This document shows positions 46,211 through 54,515 of a stretch of DNA of 64,000 nucleotides, one piece after another; position 1 is the first letter of the stretch, and each line of letters opens with the position of its first letter. The translations under genes and the position numbers were made by a program. Origin of the DNA: Mesorhizobium_G sp050247155 (GTDB lineage Bacteria; Pseudomonadota; Alphaproteobacteria; Rhizobiales; Rhizobiaceae); NCBI GenBank assembly GCA_050247155.1, contig JBFWUS010000026.1, positions 1 through 64,000 on the forward strand, written 5' to 3'. The notes under the pieces are model-generated. The model made no database searches and was not told the origin of the DNA. It worked only from the letters and a program-made list of their open reading frames with translations.

Positions 46211-46645
46211 CTAGGCCTCGTCGAGTTCGTCGCTTTCATGGATGTGGAAATACCGCACGTTCTTTTGCTTCGACGCTACCGGCGGCATTGGATCGAGCGA
46301 GGCCCCGTTGAAGAAGGCGATCTTGATGTATTTCTCGAACACGTGGAGGCCGAGGAACCAGCGGCCTTGCTCCACGCCATAGAAGGGCGAGTTCCATTTG
46401 ACCGCCTTGCTGACACCCGGAACTGTGCTCTCGATCAGAGCGTCGAGATGTTCCCCAACCGCGCTTTTCCACCCGGGCATTGCGGCGATGTAAGCCTGTA
46501 CCGGTACGTCGCCGTAGCCCTTCGCGATCTGCGGATTGCCGCCGGAGAGGAGGGTGACCTCACCGGGCTTGGCCTTTGGCAGCGGCTTGCGTGGTCTTGC
46601 GGCCTTGCTCTTGGCTGATGCGGACTTTGTTTCGGTCATCGTCAT
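46211..46645 (-). CDS. DUF1801 domain protein, truncated by an in-frame TAG
   Basis: The 144-residue reading frame is a DUF1801 protein with a basic Lys/Pro N-terminus. It ends in the middle of a conserved C-terminal segment at TAG (46211-46213). Past that codon the same frame continues sensibly as FTDWVKQASKLPGEKM to a TGA at 46160-46162, just before the next gene. The ancestral protein therefore probably ran 46160-46645 with a glutamine (CAG) at this site. It may be a nonsense mutation, a sequencing error or a suppressed stop. The core domain is intact and the shortened protein may still work. Confidence 0.8.
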   Translation of the reverse strand: MTMTETKSASAKSKAARPRKPLPKAKPGEVTLLSGGNPQIAKGYGDVPVQAYIAAMPGWKSAVGEHLDALIESTVPGVSKAVKWNSPFYGVEQGRWFLGLHVFEKYIKIAFFNGASLDPMPPVASKQKNVRYFHIHESDELDEA

Positions 46646-46651
46646 CGCCTC

Positions 46652-47017
46652 CTACAACGGCTTCATCACGAGCCTGCCATAGGCGATGAAGGCACAGATG
46701 CCGGCGACGACCAGCCAGTAGACCATTTGGTAATGGTTTGGATCACCAGAAACGAGATGCAGCACGCAGAAGAGCAACATTTCCGCCGCGATGACGATGG
46801 CGGCCAACGGGACCAGAAAGGCCATTCCCTTGGTCAGAGCCGGCAAGATGAGTCCTAGCGCGCAAAGCAGCTCGATGCCGCTCAGCCCAAGCCAGACGCC
46901 ATGTGGAAGCGCGCTGAGGGACGGCACGGTCTGCTCGGAGTTGGAGAATTTCCAGACCGCGCCCATCACCGTGTGTGCAGCGAGAAGAATTTGAAGAACC
47001 CACAAGGCGATATTCAT
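46652..47017 (-). CDS. DoxX-like membrane protein
   Basis: A 121-residue integral membrane protein with four hydrophobic helices of the DoxX/DoxD-like family. It starts MNIALWVLQILLAAHTVMGAVWKF and has the family's conserved GLSGIELLCALGLILPAL. The frame is open to 47248, but that would overlap the SRPBCC gene. It sits between the SRPBCC and DUF1801 genes in the ArsR-led operon. Function unknown. Confidence 0.9.
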   Translation of the reverse strand: MNIALWVLQILLAAHTVMGAVWKFSNSEQTVPSLSALPHGVWLGLSGIELLCALGLILPALTKGMAFLVPLAAIVIAAEMLLFCVLHLVSGDPNHYQMVYWLVVAGICAFIAYGRLVMKPL

Positions 47018-47064
47018 TGACGAACTCCGAAATGCATTTGGCAGGCGAGTTATGGCGGTGAGCG

Positions 47065-47475
47065 TCACCCCATTCGCGCCAGAACCTGCTCCAGATTGTC
47101 GAGGAAGCGCGGCCAGCCGACCTTTGCGCCGCGGAAATAAGGCTGCTGGTCCGGCCGGAAGCCGGTCTGCTCCATGCGCAGATGGGAGCCGGTGCTGGTT
47201 GGCGTCAGCGTCCAGGTGATGACGCTGGTCAGATCCTTGGTGTCCCAACTATAGGCGAGTGTCCTGTTGGGCTCGACCGTCTTGACCTCACAGTCGACGC
47301 CGCCCCAATCCGCACTGGCGTTGAAGCGATGGCCGACCACCGGCTTGAAATCGTTTTTCATCAGCCACTCCGCGATGAAATGCGGTTGCGTGAGGGCTCG
47401 CCAGATCTTTTCCGGCGCATGGGAAAGTTCGCGTTCTACGACGACGGATAGCGTTTCAGTCGACGATTGGGTCAT
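47065..47475 (-). CDS. SRPBCC (AHSA1-like) domain protein
   Basis: A 136-residue START/AHSA1-type hydrophobic-pocket protein, with ERELSHAPEKIWRALTQPHFIAEWLMKNDFKP and the C-terminal GWPRFLDNLEQVL of the family. Such proteins bind hydrophobic ligands. The ATG at 47475 overlaps the ArsR-type stop by four bases (ATGA), indicating translational coupling. This ArsR-SRPBCC pair is common in rhizobia. Confidence 0.92.
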   Translation of the reverse strand: MTQSSTETLSVVVERELSHAPEKIWRALTQPHFIAEWLMKNDFKPVVGHRFNASADWGGVDCEVKTVEPNRTLAYSWDTKDLTSVITWTLTPTSTGSHLRMEQTGFRPDQQPYFRGAKVGWPRFLDNLEQVLARMG

Positions 47476-47795
47476 TGATCCATCCTGTTCAGCAGGTTTT
47501 CCAGCGCGTCGAACTTGCTCTGCCAAAACCCCTCCATTTCATTCGTCCAGTCGACCAGCGGGGCAAGGGCGCGAGGGTGGGCCGCGTAATGGGTCTGGCG
47601 GCCGGCGTGGCGATCCCGCACGAGGCCCGCCTGTTTCAGCACCCCAAGGTGTTTCGACACGGCCGGCTGCGAGACGCCGGCATGCGCCGTCAGCGCCCCG
47701 ACAGTTTGTTCTCCGCCACGGCAAAGCCGTTCGAAGATTGCGCGGCGCGTCGGATCGGCCAGCGTTCTGAAGAGCAGGTCCTGAGGTGTAGCCAT
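47472..47795 (-). CDS. ArsR family winged-helix repressor
   Basis: A 107-residue dimeric winged-helix DNA-binding protein: ALTAHAGVSQPAVSKHLGVLKQAGLV is the recognition helix region. It lacks the CxC metal motif of ArsR/SmtB metal sensors, so the signal is probably not a metal. It heads the operon with SRPBCC, DoxX and two DUF1801 genes and most likely represses it. Confidence 0.93.
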   Translation of the reverse strand: MATPQDLLFRTLADPTRRAIFERLCRGGEQTVGALTAHAGVSQPAVSKHLGVLKQAGLVRDRHAGRQTHYAAHPRALAPLVDWTNEMEGFWQSKFDALENLLNRMDQ

Positions 47796-47871
47796 CGCGA
47801 TCGATAACCCATCAGCTATGAATCGATATATAACTGTCGAGCTATGGATTGGTCAAGCGGGATTGGCCAAG

Positions 47872-48154
47872 TTAGAAGGCGGCCGAGACGTCGCGCGCGC
47901 CATGCAGGACGCGGACAATTTCGACTTGCCTGTCGTCAATTCGGTAAAGGATCAGGTACCGGCCGCTGGTAAGAAATCTCACGCCGTTTGCGATTTCATG
48001 GTGCGCGGCCCCAAGTTCAGGAAAGTCGGCGAGTTGCTTGGCCCGATCGCGGATGCCGTCGATGATGCGATCTGCCGCCCGAGCTGTCGATGGCTATGCC
48101 GAACCAAATATCGTCGAGATCACTCTCCGCGGCGGGCGTGAAAAACACCTTTAC
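47872..48154 (-). pseudogene. ParE-type toxin gene, frameshifted
   Basis: Minus-strand sequence downstream of the antitoxin reads as a ParE/RelE-superfamily toxin in two frames. The N-terminal part is VKVFFTPAAESDLDDIWFGIAID (split here by the frame). After a frame change near 48081-48088 the rest reads AADRIIDGIRDRAKQLADF and ends in a C-terminal strand VEIVRVLHGARD. A loss of two bases (GC) or gain of one explains it; without it the protein would be about 91 residues. In the first frame translation stops early. There is no ATG; GTG at 48148 is the only plausible start. It is probably a dead toxin. Confidence 0.8.
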
Positions 48155-48163
48155 TATCGGTTG

Positions 48164-48439
48164 TTAATCGCGCGACATCGCGGCAAGCCGTTCTCGCCCG
48201 CGTCGCTTGATCTCTTCGAAGTCCAGTTCGCGCGCCGGTCCACTGGCCAGACCTTCGGCCCAGGCTTTGCTCAGCCGCTCGATCTCGGCCTTCCTCAGGG
48301 GTTCGCGAATCTGCCAGCCGCGTAGCGCGTCGCGCACGACTTCGCTCGTCGACGCGTATTCCCCTGACGCCACCGCATCCTTGATTGCCTGAATTTGCTG
48401 CTTGGTCAGCGCGACACTGATTTTCTGGATGTCGGACAT
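48164..48439 (-). CDS. ParD-type antitoxin
   Basis: A 91-residue protein with an N-terminal ribbon-helix-helix (MSDIQKISVALTKQQIQAIK, then SGEYASTSEVVRDALRGW), followed by a charged toxin-binding tail with ELDFEEIKRRGRERL. It is the ParD/CopG-like antitoxin of a type II pair and would repress its own promoter. The open frame extends to 48778, but that part is purN sequence in another frame. The toxin gene directly downstream is frameshifted, so this antitoxin is now unpaired. Confidence 0.88.
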   Translation of the reverse strand: MSDIQKISVALTKQQIQAIKDAVASGEYASTSEVVRDALRGWQIREPLRKAEIERLSKAWAEGLASGPARELDFEEIKRRGRERLAAMSRD

Positions 48440-48482
48440 GGCTGAATCTCTAAGGGCGGTAGCAATATTTGCTACCGTACCA

Positions 48483-49187
48483 TCAAGGCGTGATCCGCGC
48501 CAGTTGTTCGAGATCGAACGCTGCCGCACCCGGCGATGGTGCGGAAACGACGCCTTGCGCCAGGTCATCGAAGCCGGAGAAGATCGTCCGACCGCCGTCC
48601 ATGCGCGCCTTGCCTTCCGCGACCAGCTTGAGCGCCAGCGGGTAGAGCTGATGCTCGGCCTTGAGCACGCGGCCAGCCAGCGTCGCCTCATCGTCACCGA
48701 CGACAACCGGCACGGCAGCCTGCGCGATGATCGGTCCGTCGTCCATGTCCGGCGTGACGAAATGCACCGTGCAGCCATGCACCCGCGCCCCGGCGTCGAG
48801 CACGCGCTTGTGCGTGTCGAGCCCCTTGAACAGCGGCAAGAGGGCCGGATGGATGTTGATCATCCGCCCGCGCCATTTTTCCACGAACGGCGTGGTGAGC
48901 AGGCGCATGTAGCCGGCGAGTGCGACGATCTCGACGCCGAAAGATTGCAGGGCGGCGTCGATCGCCTCGTCACGCGCTATCTTGCCGGAAAATTTCGAGC
49001 GCTCGACGACGCCTGACGGAATGCCTTTCGAGGCCGCCAGCGCAAGGCCTTGGGCATCGGGATTGTCGGAAATGACAAAGGCGATTTCCGCTGGATAATC
49101 GCGGTCGGCGGCAGCCTCGATCAGCGCCGCCATGTTGGAGCCGCGCCCGGAAATCAGGATGCCGATCTTTTTGCGCTGCGCGCTCAC
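48483..49187 (-). CDS. purN: Phosphoribosylglycinamide formyltransferase
   Basis: Third step of purine synthesis, transferring formyl from formyl-tetrahydrofolate to GAR. The 234-residue enzyme has the phosphate-binding ISGRGSNM (about 11-18), the active-site NIHPALLP and the VHFVTPDMDDGPI region with its catalytic aspartate. It starts at GTG 49187, overlapping the purM stop by four bases (GTGA). purM-purN form the usual coupled pair. Confidence 0.96.
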   Translation of the reverse strand: MSAQRKKIGILISGRGSNMAALIEAAADRDYPAEIAFVISDNPDAQGLALAASKGIPSGVVERSKFSGKIARDEAIDAALQSFGVEIVALAGYMRLLTTPFVEKWRGRMINIHPALLPLFKGLDTHKRVLDAGARVHGCTVHFVTPDMDDGPIIAQAAVPVVVGDDEATLAGRVLKAEHQLYPLALKLVAEGKARMDGGRTIFSGFDDLAQGVVSAPSPGAAAFDLEQLARITP

Positions 49188-50251
49188 AGCGAAATCGACC
49201 CGCGATAGATGACGCCCGCATCCCGCCGCGGCACAATGCGGCCGATCGGCGTGACCGTTTCGCCTGCCTCTTGCAGCACGGCGGCCACTTGCGCCGCCTG
49301 TCCGCCGGAGACGACGATCACCATGCCGATGCCGCAGTTGAAGGTGCGCATCATTTCCTCTGGCGCAACGCCACCGACCTTTGCCAGCCAGGAGAAAACC
49401 GCAGGCACGTCTATCTGGTCGAGGTCGAGTTCGGCCGAAAAATCGTCCGGCAGAACGCGTGGAATATTGTCCGGGAAGCCGCCGCCAGTGATATGCGCCA
49501 GCGCCTTGATGCCATGGGTATTGCGGATAGCCTGCAAGATCGACTGAACATATATCCGCGTCGGCTCGAGTAAGGCTTCGCCCAGCGTCGTGTTTTTGGC
49601 GAAAGGCGCGGGATCGAACCAACTCAGGCCGGACACGTCAACGATGCGGCGCACCAGCGTGAAGCCGTTGGAGTGGACGCCGGAGGAGGCGAGGCCCAGC
49701 AGCACGTCGCCCTCGACGATATCGTCGGTCGGCAGCAATTGGCCACGTTCCGCAGCGCCCACGGCAAAGCCCGCGAGATCGTAGTCGCCTTCGCGGTAAA
49801 GGCCGGGCATTTCGGCAGTCTCGCCGCCGATCAGCGCGCAGCCGGCTTGGCGGCAACCTTCGGCAATGCCCTTGACGATGGCAACCCCATGCTCGGGATC
49901 GAGCTTGCCGGTGGCAAAGTAGTCGAGGAAGAACAGGGGTTCGGCGCCTTGCACCACGAGGTCGTTGACGCACATCGCGACCAGGTCGATGCCAATCGTG
50001 TCGTGCCTGCCGGCGTCGATAGCGATTTTCAGCTTGGTGCCGACGCCGTCATTGGCTGCGACCAGGACAGGGTCGGTGAAGCCGGCTGCCTTCAGATCGA
50101 ACAGCCCGCCGAAACCACCGATCTCGCCATCGGCCCCTGGCCGCCGCGTGGCGCGCACCAGCGGCTTGATCTTCTCGACCATCAGGTTGCCGGCATCGAT
50201 ATCGACGCCCGCTTCGGCATAGGTGAGGCCGTTTTTTCCGTGGCTTGTCAT
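49184..50251 (-). CDS. purM: Phosphoribosylformylglycinamidine cyclo-ligase
   Basis: ATP-dependent AIR synthetase, fifth step of purine synthesis. The 355-residue protein starts MTSHGKNGLTYAEAGVDIDAGN and has GGFGGLFDL, VGTKLKIA, CVNDLVVQGAEPLFFLDY and the ALAHITGGGFPDNIPRVL segment of the family. The open frame reaches 50326, but the ATG at 50251 matches relatives. It diverges from cckA across a 336-base gap. Confidence 0.96.
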   Translation of the reverse strand: MTSHGKNGLTYAEAGVDIDAGNLMVEKIKPLVRATRRPGADGEIGGFGGLFDLKAAGFTDPVLVAANDGVGTKLKIAIDAGRHDTIGIDLVAMCVNDLVVQGAEPLFFLDYFATGKLDPEHGVAIVKGIAEGCRQAGCALIGGETAEMPGLYREGDYDLAGFAVGAAERGQLLPTDDIVEGDVLLGLASSGVHSNGFTLVRRIVDVSGLSWFDPAPFAKNTTLGEALLEPTRIYVQSILQAIRNTHGIKALAHITGGGFPDNIPRVLPDDFSAELDLDQIDVPAVFSWLAKVGGVAPEEMMRTFNCGIGMVIVVSGGQAAQVAAVLQEAGETVTPIGRIVPRRDAGVIYRGSISL

Positions 50252-50587
50252 CGGCTCCGCGCGGTTTCGGGACATCTCTGCGCTCTTTGCATGATCGCTG
50301 CCTGGTCGCAAGGATGCTTTCCGCAACGACGTTCATCCGGCGCCGTATGAGATCCGGCCGCGGTGCCGGTGCGACCTTCTTGACGAGCAACCGCTTGATC
50401 TCCGTCGTTCTTGCTGCCGGCCGTCCATAGCAAAGGACGGATTCTGTTTTGCGCGCCCTTCTCTCTGACCGACTGCAAAATCCGCTCGTTTCTGCCGTCA
50501 ATATTTGCGATAGGCCTTTGTCGGGCGGTTCGAATGTGATTCATGCGTGAACTGCGGACGGGTCATCGGAAAATCGGCAAGGAAGGT
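50252..50587. other. Divergent gap between purM and cckA
   Basis: No credible gene. It should hold the promoters of purM and cckA. No repeat or recognisable riboswitch was found. Confidence 0.6.
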
Positions 50588-53170
50588 ATGGCGAAGGACT
50601 CTCCAAGCGATTTCTACCCCTCGCCGCTCGTTGACCGGAGTTTGCGTCCGGGTGCGGCGACACGGCTGATTGTTTTCATCGTCGTCCTTGCGCTGTCGGC
50701 CGTCGTCTTTTCCATATTCCGCAACAGGATCGGCGATCCGATGCTGCTCGGATTGCTTGGCATCCTTGCGATGATTGGGGTCGGCTATCTCTTTGCGACC
50801 GCAATTGGCTTCATACAGGTTGTACCTCGTTCGACGACTGATGATCTGGCCAAATCATTTGTCGATTCGATGGGCCAGGGCGTACTCGTCGCCGATGTGA
50901 AGGGCCGGGTCATCTATGCGAACCGCGCCTATGCCGAGATGACTGGCGCAACTAGCGCCAACGACGTGAAGACCGTTGAAAATCTGCTGTCGGATGTACC
51001 TGAGGCATCGCCGGCCGTGCTGCGGCTCGCCGGCGGCCTCAAGGATGGAAAGCCGGGCGAAGGCGAATTCCGCCTGAGCCAGGCTATTCGCCCAGGTTCC
51101 GATCAGGGAGCCCATTGGTATTCGCTACGGGCTAGAACGTTCCAGACGCCGTCGCAGAAGCAGCCCTTGAACGCATGGCAAATTGCCGACATTTCTCGCG
51201 AGCGCGCCGAGCAGGAACGTTTTTTTCTGGATCTGCAAAAAGCGATCGATCATCTCGACCAGGCTCCGGCAGGTTTCTTTGCAGCCGACCCTGACGGTCG
51301 CGTAACCTATATTAATGCCACATTGGCGGAATGGCTTGGCTTGGATCTGGCGAATTTTGCGCCCGGTGCGACGACGCTTCGCCAGATCATCGCAGGAGAT
51401 GGAATCGCTCTGGTCAATTCGGTCAAGGCAGACGCGGGCACGACGCGCAATGCCGTCATCGATCTTGATCTGCAGACCGCAAAGGGTGAGGTGCTGCCGG
51501 TGCGTTTCATGCATCGTGTCGCCACCAGCCGCGAAGGATATAGCGGACCAAGTCGCACCATCGTTCTGAACCGCAACCAAGGCGAGGATTCGTCGGCTGA
51601 CTTGCGCGCGGCGGAAGTGCGGTTCACGCGCTTCTTCAACTCCACGCCAATGGCCATTGCCGGTATCGATGCAAAGGGCCGAATCGTAAGGACCAATGCG
51701 CCTTTCCTGTCGTTGTTCGAAACGGTCGTCGATCGCGACACTGTGGAGCGCAAGGTTCGCTTCGAGCGAGTCATTCACGAGCGCGACCGCGCCACTTTCA
51801 ATGCCGCGATCGAGAAAGCGCGTCACCGCCAGGCCGATATATCGCCACTCGACACGGTGCTGCCCGGCAATGAAGAGCGGCATATTCGCGTCTACGTCAA
51901 CGCTGTCGCCGACAGTGCGGGAGACGACAGCGCCGATGAAGTGGCGATCGTCTATGCGGTCGACGTGACCGAACAGAAAGCGCTCGAAGGCCAGATGGCG
52001 CAGAGCCAGAAGATGCAGGCGGTTGGCCAGCTTGCCGGGGGCATCGCGCACGATTTCAACAATGTGCTGACCGTCATCATCATGGCGACGGACCTGCTGC
52101 TCGCCAACCATCGCCCGTCCGATCCGTCCTTCCAGGACATCATGACGATCAAGCAGAACGCCAACCGCGCGGCCTCGCTGGTTCGGCAGTTGCTTGCTTA
52201 CTCGCGCAAACAGACTCTGCGCGCCGAGGTGCAGAGCCTGACCGATGTGCTGGCTGATCTGCGCATGCTGTTGACGCGTCTCGTTGGTACGAACGTAAAG
52301 CTGAAGATCGACCACGGCCGCGATCTATGGCCGGTGAAGATCGACATCGGCCAGTTCGAGCAGGTGATCGTGAACCTCGCGGTCAACGCACGCGATGCGA
52401 TGCCACAGGGCGGCGATCTCACGCTACGCACCAAAAACGTTTCGGCCGCCGACTGTCCGGTCTACGGCTATCGCGAACTGGTCGCCGCGGATTATGTGCT
52501 GGCCGAGATCGAGGACAGCGGCACCGGCATACCGCCGGATGTACTGAGCAAGATTTTCGAGCCCTTCTTCACCACCAAGGAGGTCGGCAAGGGCACCGGC
52601 CTCGGCCTGTCGATGGCCTATGGCATCATCAAGCAGACCGGCGGCTTCATCTTCGCCGATTCCGAGATGGGCAAGGGCACGACCTTCCGCATCTTCTTGC
52701 CGCGTCATGTGCCGGGCGCCGTCGAGGCCGAGAAGACGGTGCCCGTGCCTGGCACGAACCCCGCAGCGCCGGTCCGTGCAAAGGAAACACGCGACTTGAC
52801 CGGCTCCGCCACTGTCCTGTTGGTCGAAGATGAAGACGGCGTACGCATGAGCGGCAAGCGTGTGCTGACGTCTCGGGGCTATACTGTCCACGAAGCAGCC
52901 TCCGGTGTCGAGGCGCTCGACATTTTCAAGCAGCTCGACGGCAAGGTCGATGTAGTCGTCTCAGACGTCGTGATGCCGGAAATGGACGGCCCGACGCTGC
53001 TGCGCGAACTGCGCAAGCTGCAGCCTGACATCAAGTTCATCTTCGTGTCCGGCTATGCCGAGGACGCCTTCGCCAAGAACCTGCCGGAAGACGCCAAATT
53101 CGACTTCCTGCCGAAGCCGTTCTCGCTGAAGCAGTTGGCAACCGTCGTCAAAGACATGCTCGAATCTTAA
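50588..53170 (+). CDS. cckA: Hybrid histidine kinase CckA
   Basis: Membrane hybrid kinase of the alphaproteobacterial cell-cycle pathway, passing phosphate via ChpT to CtrA. The 860-residue protein has two N-terminal transmembrane helices (about 23-70), PAS domains (about 95-190 and 215-310, with a third near 345-450) and an H-box LAGGIAHDFNNVLTVI (His488). A HATPase domain with GTGLGLSMAYGI and a C-terminal receiver with VVSDVVMPEMDG (Asp793) follow. The ATG at 50588 follows AAGGAAGG; an upstream in-frame ATG at 50543 is possible. The architecture matches CckA rather than generic PAS kinases. Confidence 0.92.
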   Translation: MAKDSPSDFYPSPLVDRSLRPGAATRLIVFIVVLALSAVVFSIFRNRIGDPMLLGLLGILAMIGVGYLFATAIGFIQVVPRSTTDDLAKSFVDSMGQGVLVADVKGRVIYANRAYAEMTGATSANDVKTVENLLSDVPEASPAVLRLAGGLKDGKPGEGEFRLSQAIRPGSDQGAHWYSLRARTFQTPSQKQPLNAWQIADISRERAEQERFFLDLQKAIDHLDQAPAGFFAADPDGRVTYINATLAEWLGLDLANFAPGATTLRQIIAGDGIALVNSVKADAGTTRNAVIDLDLQTAKGEVLPVRFMHRVATSREGYSGPSRTIVLNRNQGEDSSADLRAAEVRFTRFFNSTPMAIAGIDAKGRIVRTNAPFLSLFETVVDRDTVERKVRFERVIHERDRATFNAAIEKARHRQADISPLDTVLPGNEERHIRVYVNAVADSAGDDSADEVAIVYAVDVTEQKALEGQMAQSQKMQAVGQLAGGIAHDFNNVLTVIIMATDLLLANHRPSDPSFQDIMTIKQNANRAASLVRQLLAYSRKQTLRAEVQSLTDVLADLRMLLTRLVGTNVKLKIDHGRDLWPVKIDIGQFEQVIVNLAVNARDAMPQGGDLTLRTKNVSAADCPVYGYRELVAADYVLAEIEDSGTGIPPDVLSKIFEPFFTTKEVGKGTGLGLSMAYGIIKQTGGFIFADSEMGKGTTFRIFLPRHVPGAVEAEKTVPVPGTNPAAPVRAKETRDLTGSATVLLVEDEDGVRMSGKRVLTSRGYTVHEAASGVEALDIFKQLDGKVDVVVSDVVMPEMDGPTLLRELRKLQPDIKFIFVSGYAEDAFAKNLPEDAKFDFLPKPFSLKQLATVVKDMLES

Positions 53171-53175
53171 GTTCG

Positions 53176-53880
53176 ATGCCGTCCATCACCACGCTTGGTT
53201 TCGATGCCGATGACACGCTCTGGCAGAACGAGCAGTTCTTTCGCCTGACGCAGCAGCGCTTCGCCGAACTTTTGGCGGACTATGCCGAGCCCGGCATGCT
53301 CGGTCAGCGGCTGCTGGACGCCGAGCGCCGCAACCTCAAGCTCTACGGCTTCGGCATCAAAGGTTTTGTCCTGTCGATGGCCGAGACAGCCGTCGAGGTG
53401 ACGGAGGGGCGCGTCCCTGGCAGTGTGATTGCAAAGATTTTGGAAGCGGGCCGCGAGATGCTGGCGCATCCGGTCGATCTCCTAACTGACACCCGCGACA
53501 CGTTGGAGACGCTAAGCGGCCAATATCGCCTCGTGCTGATTACCAAGGGCGATCTCTTCGACCAGGAACGAAAAATTGCGGCGTCCGGGCTCGCAGAACT
53601 CTTCCACGGCGTCGAGATCGTCAGCGACAAGTCGCGTACAAGCTATGAGCGCATCTTCGACCGGCATGGTGATGGCTCGTCTCGGTCGATGATGATTGGC
53701 AATTCGCTGAAATCGGACGTCGTGCCGGCGTTGGACGCCGGAGCCTGGGGCGTTTTCATTCCGCACGATCTGACCTGGGAGATGGAACACGCTGATGAGC
53801 CATCGGGCCATCCACGCTATCGGCGCATCGACACCATTGCGGCCGTCCCCGCGTTGCTAGACTCCCTGCAATTCGATTAA
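53176..53880 (+). CDS. HAD superfamily hydrolase
   Basis: A 234-residue phosphatase-like protein. Motif I is GFDADDTLWQNE (nucleophile Asp9 and acid/base Asp11 expected), motif II LITKGD, motif III a lysine in SDKSRTSYERIF, and motif IV IGNSLKSDVVPALDAGA. The YjjG/GPH-like layout has a helical cap. Substrate unknown. It lies 5 bases after cckA and may be co-transcribed with it. Confidence 0.92.
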   Translation: MPSITTLGFDADDTLWQNEQFFRLTQQRFAELLADYAEPGMLGQRLLDAERRNLKLYGFGIKGFVLSMAETAVEVTEGRVPGSVIAKILEAGREMLAHPVDLLTDTRDTLETLSGQYRLVLITKGDLFDQERKIAASGLAELFHGVEIVSDKSRTSYERIFDRHGDGSSRSMMIGNSLKSDVVPALDAGAWGVFIPHDLTWEMEHADEPSGHPRYRRIDTIAAVPALLDSLQFD

Positions 53881-53904
53881 ATTATTAACCATCGTGGGTC
53901 TTTA

Positions 53905-54171
53905 ATGCACCCTAAGACGAAGCGGGTGCTTGGAATGGGCGAGGTGATTGAAATGCACCGTGTGGTCGAAGATCACGCGAAGAAGCGGTTGACTGATCCG
54001 GTCGACATCGCGAAGGCCATTCTGGCCATGTCAGCCAAGGGCGTTCCGGCGGATAGGCTTCTGCCGGAACTGATGAAGATCTTCTATGTCGACCTTGATC
54101 AATACAACGACGTGGTTCACGGCAGAGCCGCTAACGATCAGGACAGGAAATCAGGCAGCTTCGCGGCTTAG
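53905..54171 (+). CDS. Hypothetical protein (88 residues)
   Basis: No family is recognised. The 88-residue acidic/basic protein is mostly helical (DIAKAILAMSAKGVPADRLLPELMKIFYVDLDQYNDVV). A second in-frame ATG at 53935 is an alternative start. AT-rich sequence (TTAAATTATTAACC) just upstream may be part of its promoter. It ends in frame directly before the GMC oxidoreductase remnant. Codon use is normal for the window. Confidence 0.6.
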   Translation: MHPKTKRVLGMGEVIEMHRVVEDHAKKRLTDPVDIAKAILAMSAKGVPADRLLPELMKIFYVDLDQYNDVVHGRAANDQDRKSGSFAA

Positions 54172-54393
54172 CGCTTCTCGACATACAACCTCGGCACCAA
54201 CCGCATGAGCGAAAACGCGTCCGACGGCGTGGTCAACAAACATGGCCAGACGCACGACATCAAAAACCTGTTCGTGTCGGACAGCAGCCAGTTCACCACT
54301 GGTGGCGCGGAAAACCCGACGCTGACGATCGTGACGCTGGCGATCCGCCAGGCCGACTACATTGCGCAGGAGATGGGCGCGAAGAATATTTGA
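54172..54393 (+). pseudogene. C-terminal fragment of a GMC oxidoreductase
   Basis: About 73 codons that read as the extreme C-terminus of a glucose-methanol-choline/gluconate-dehydrogenase type flavoprotein: STYNLGTNRMSE, DGVVNKHGQTHDIKNLFVSD, then SQFTTGGAENPTLTIVTLAIR. The histidine and asparagine of the active-site region are recognisable. There is no N-terminal FAD domain upstream: the in-frame sequence before it is the stop codon of the preceding gene. An ATG at 54205 could start a 62-residue peptide, but function is unlikely. It is a remnant of a lost gene. Confidence 0.8.
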
Positions 54394-54448
54394 GCCGCGA
54401 TCAGCGGTTTCAAGCCAGAACGGTCAGCGAGGGAACTCGCTGGACGTC

Positions 54449-54464
54449 TTAACGTTTCGCTAAC
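54449..54464 (+). promoter_or_regulatory. Possible CtrA binding site
   Basis: TTAA at 54449-54452, seven bases, then CTAAC at 54460-54464 matches the CtrA consensus TTAA-N7-TTAAC with one mismatch. It lies about 50 bases before the secreted 111-residue protein. The match is suggestive only. Confidence 0.3.
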
Positions 54465-54515
54465 CATAAGGGAGCAGTCTGAGCGTTCAGGGAGGATAAC
54501 CTTGAGGAACACGCC

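Noticed and set aside
47818..48141. Plus-strand frame upstream of the ArsR gene
   Set aside because: It overlaps the frameshifted ParE toxin on the other strand, whose two halves have clear family character.
53877..53890. CtrA-like TTAA...TTAACC upstream of the 88-residue protein
   Set aside because: The half-sites are four bases apart instead of seven.
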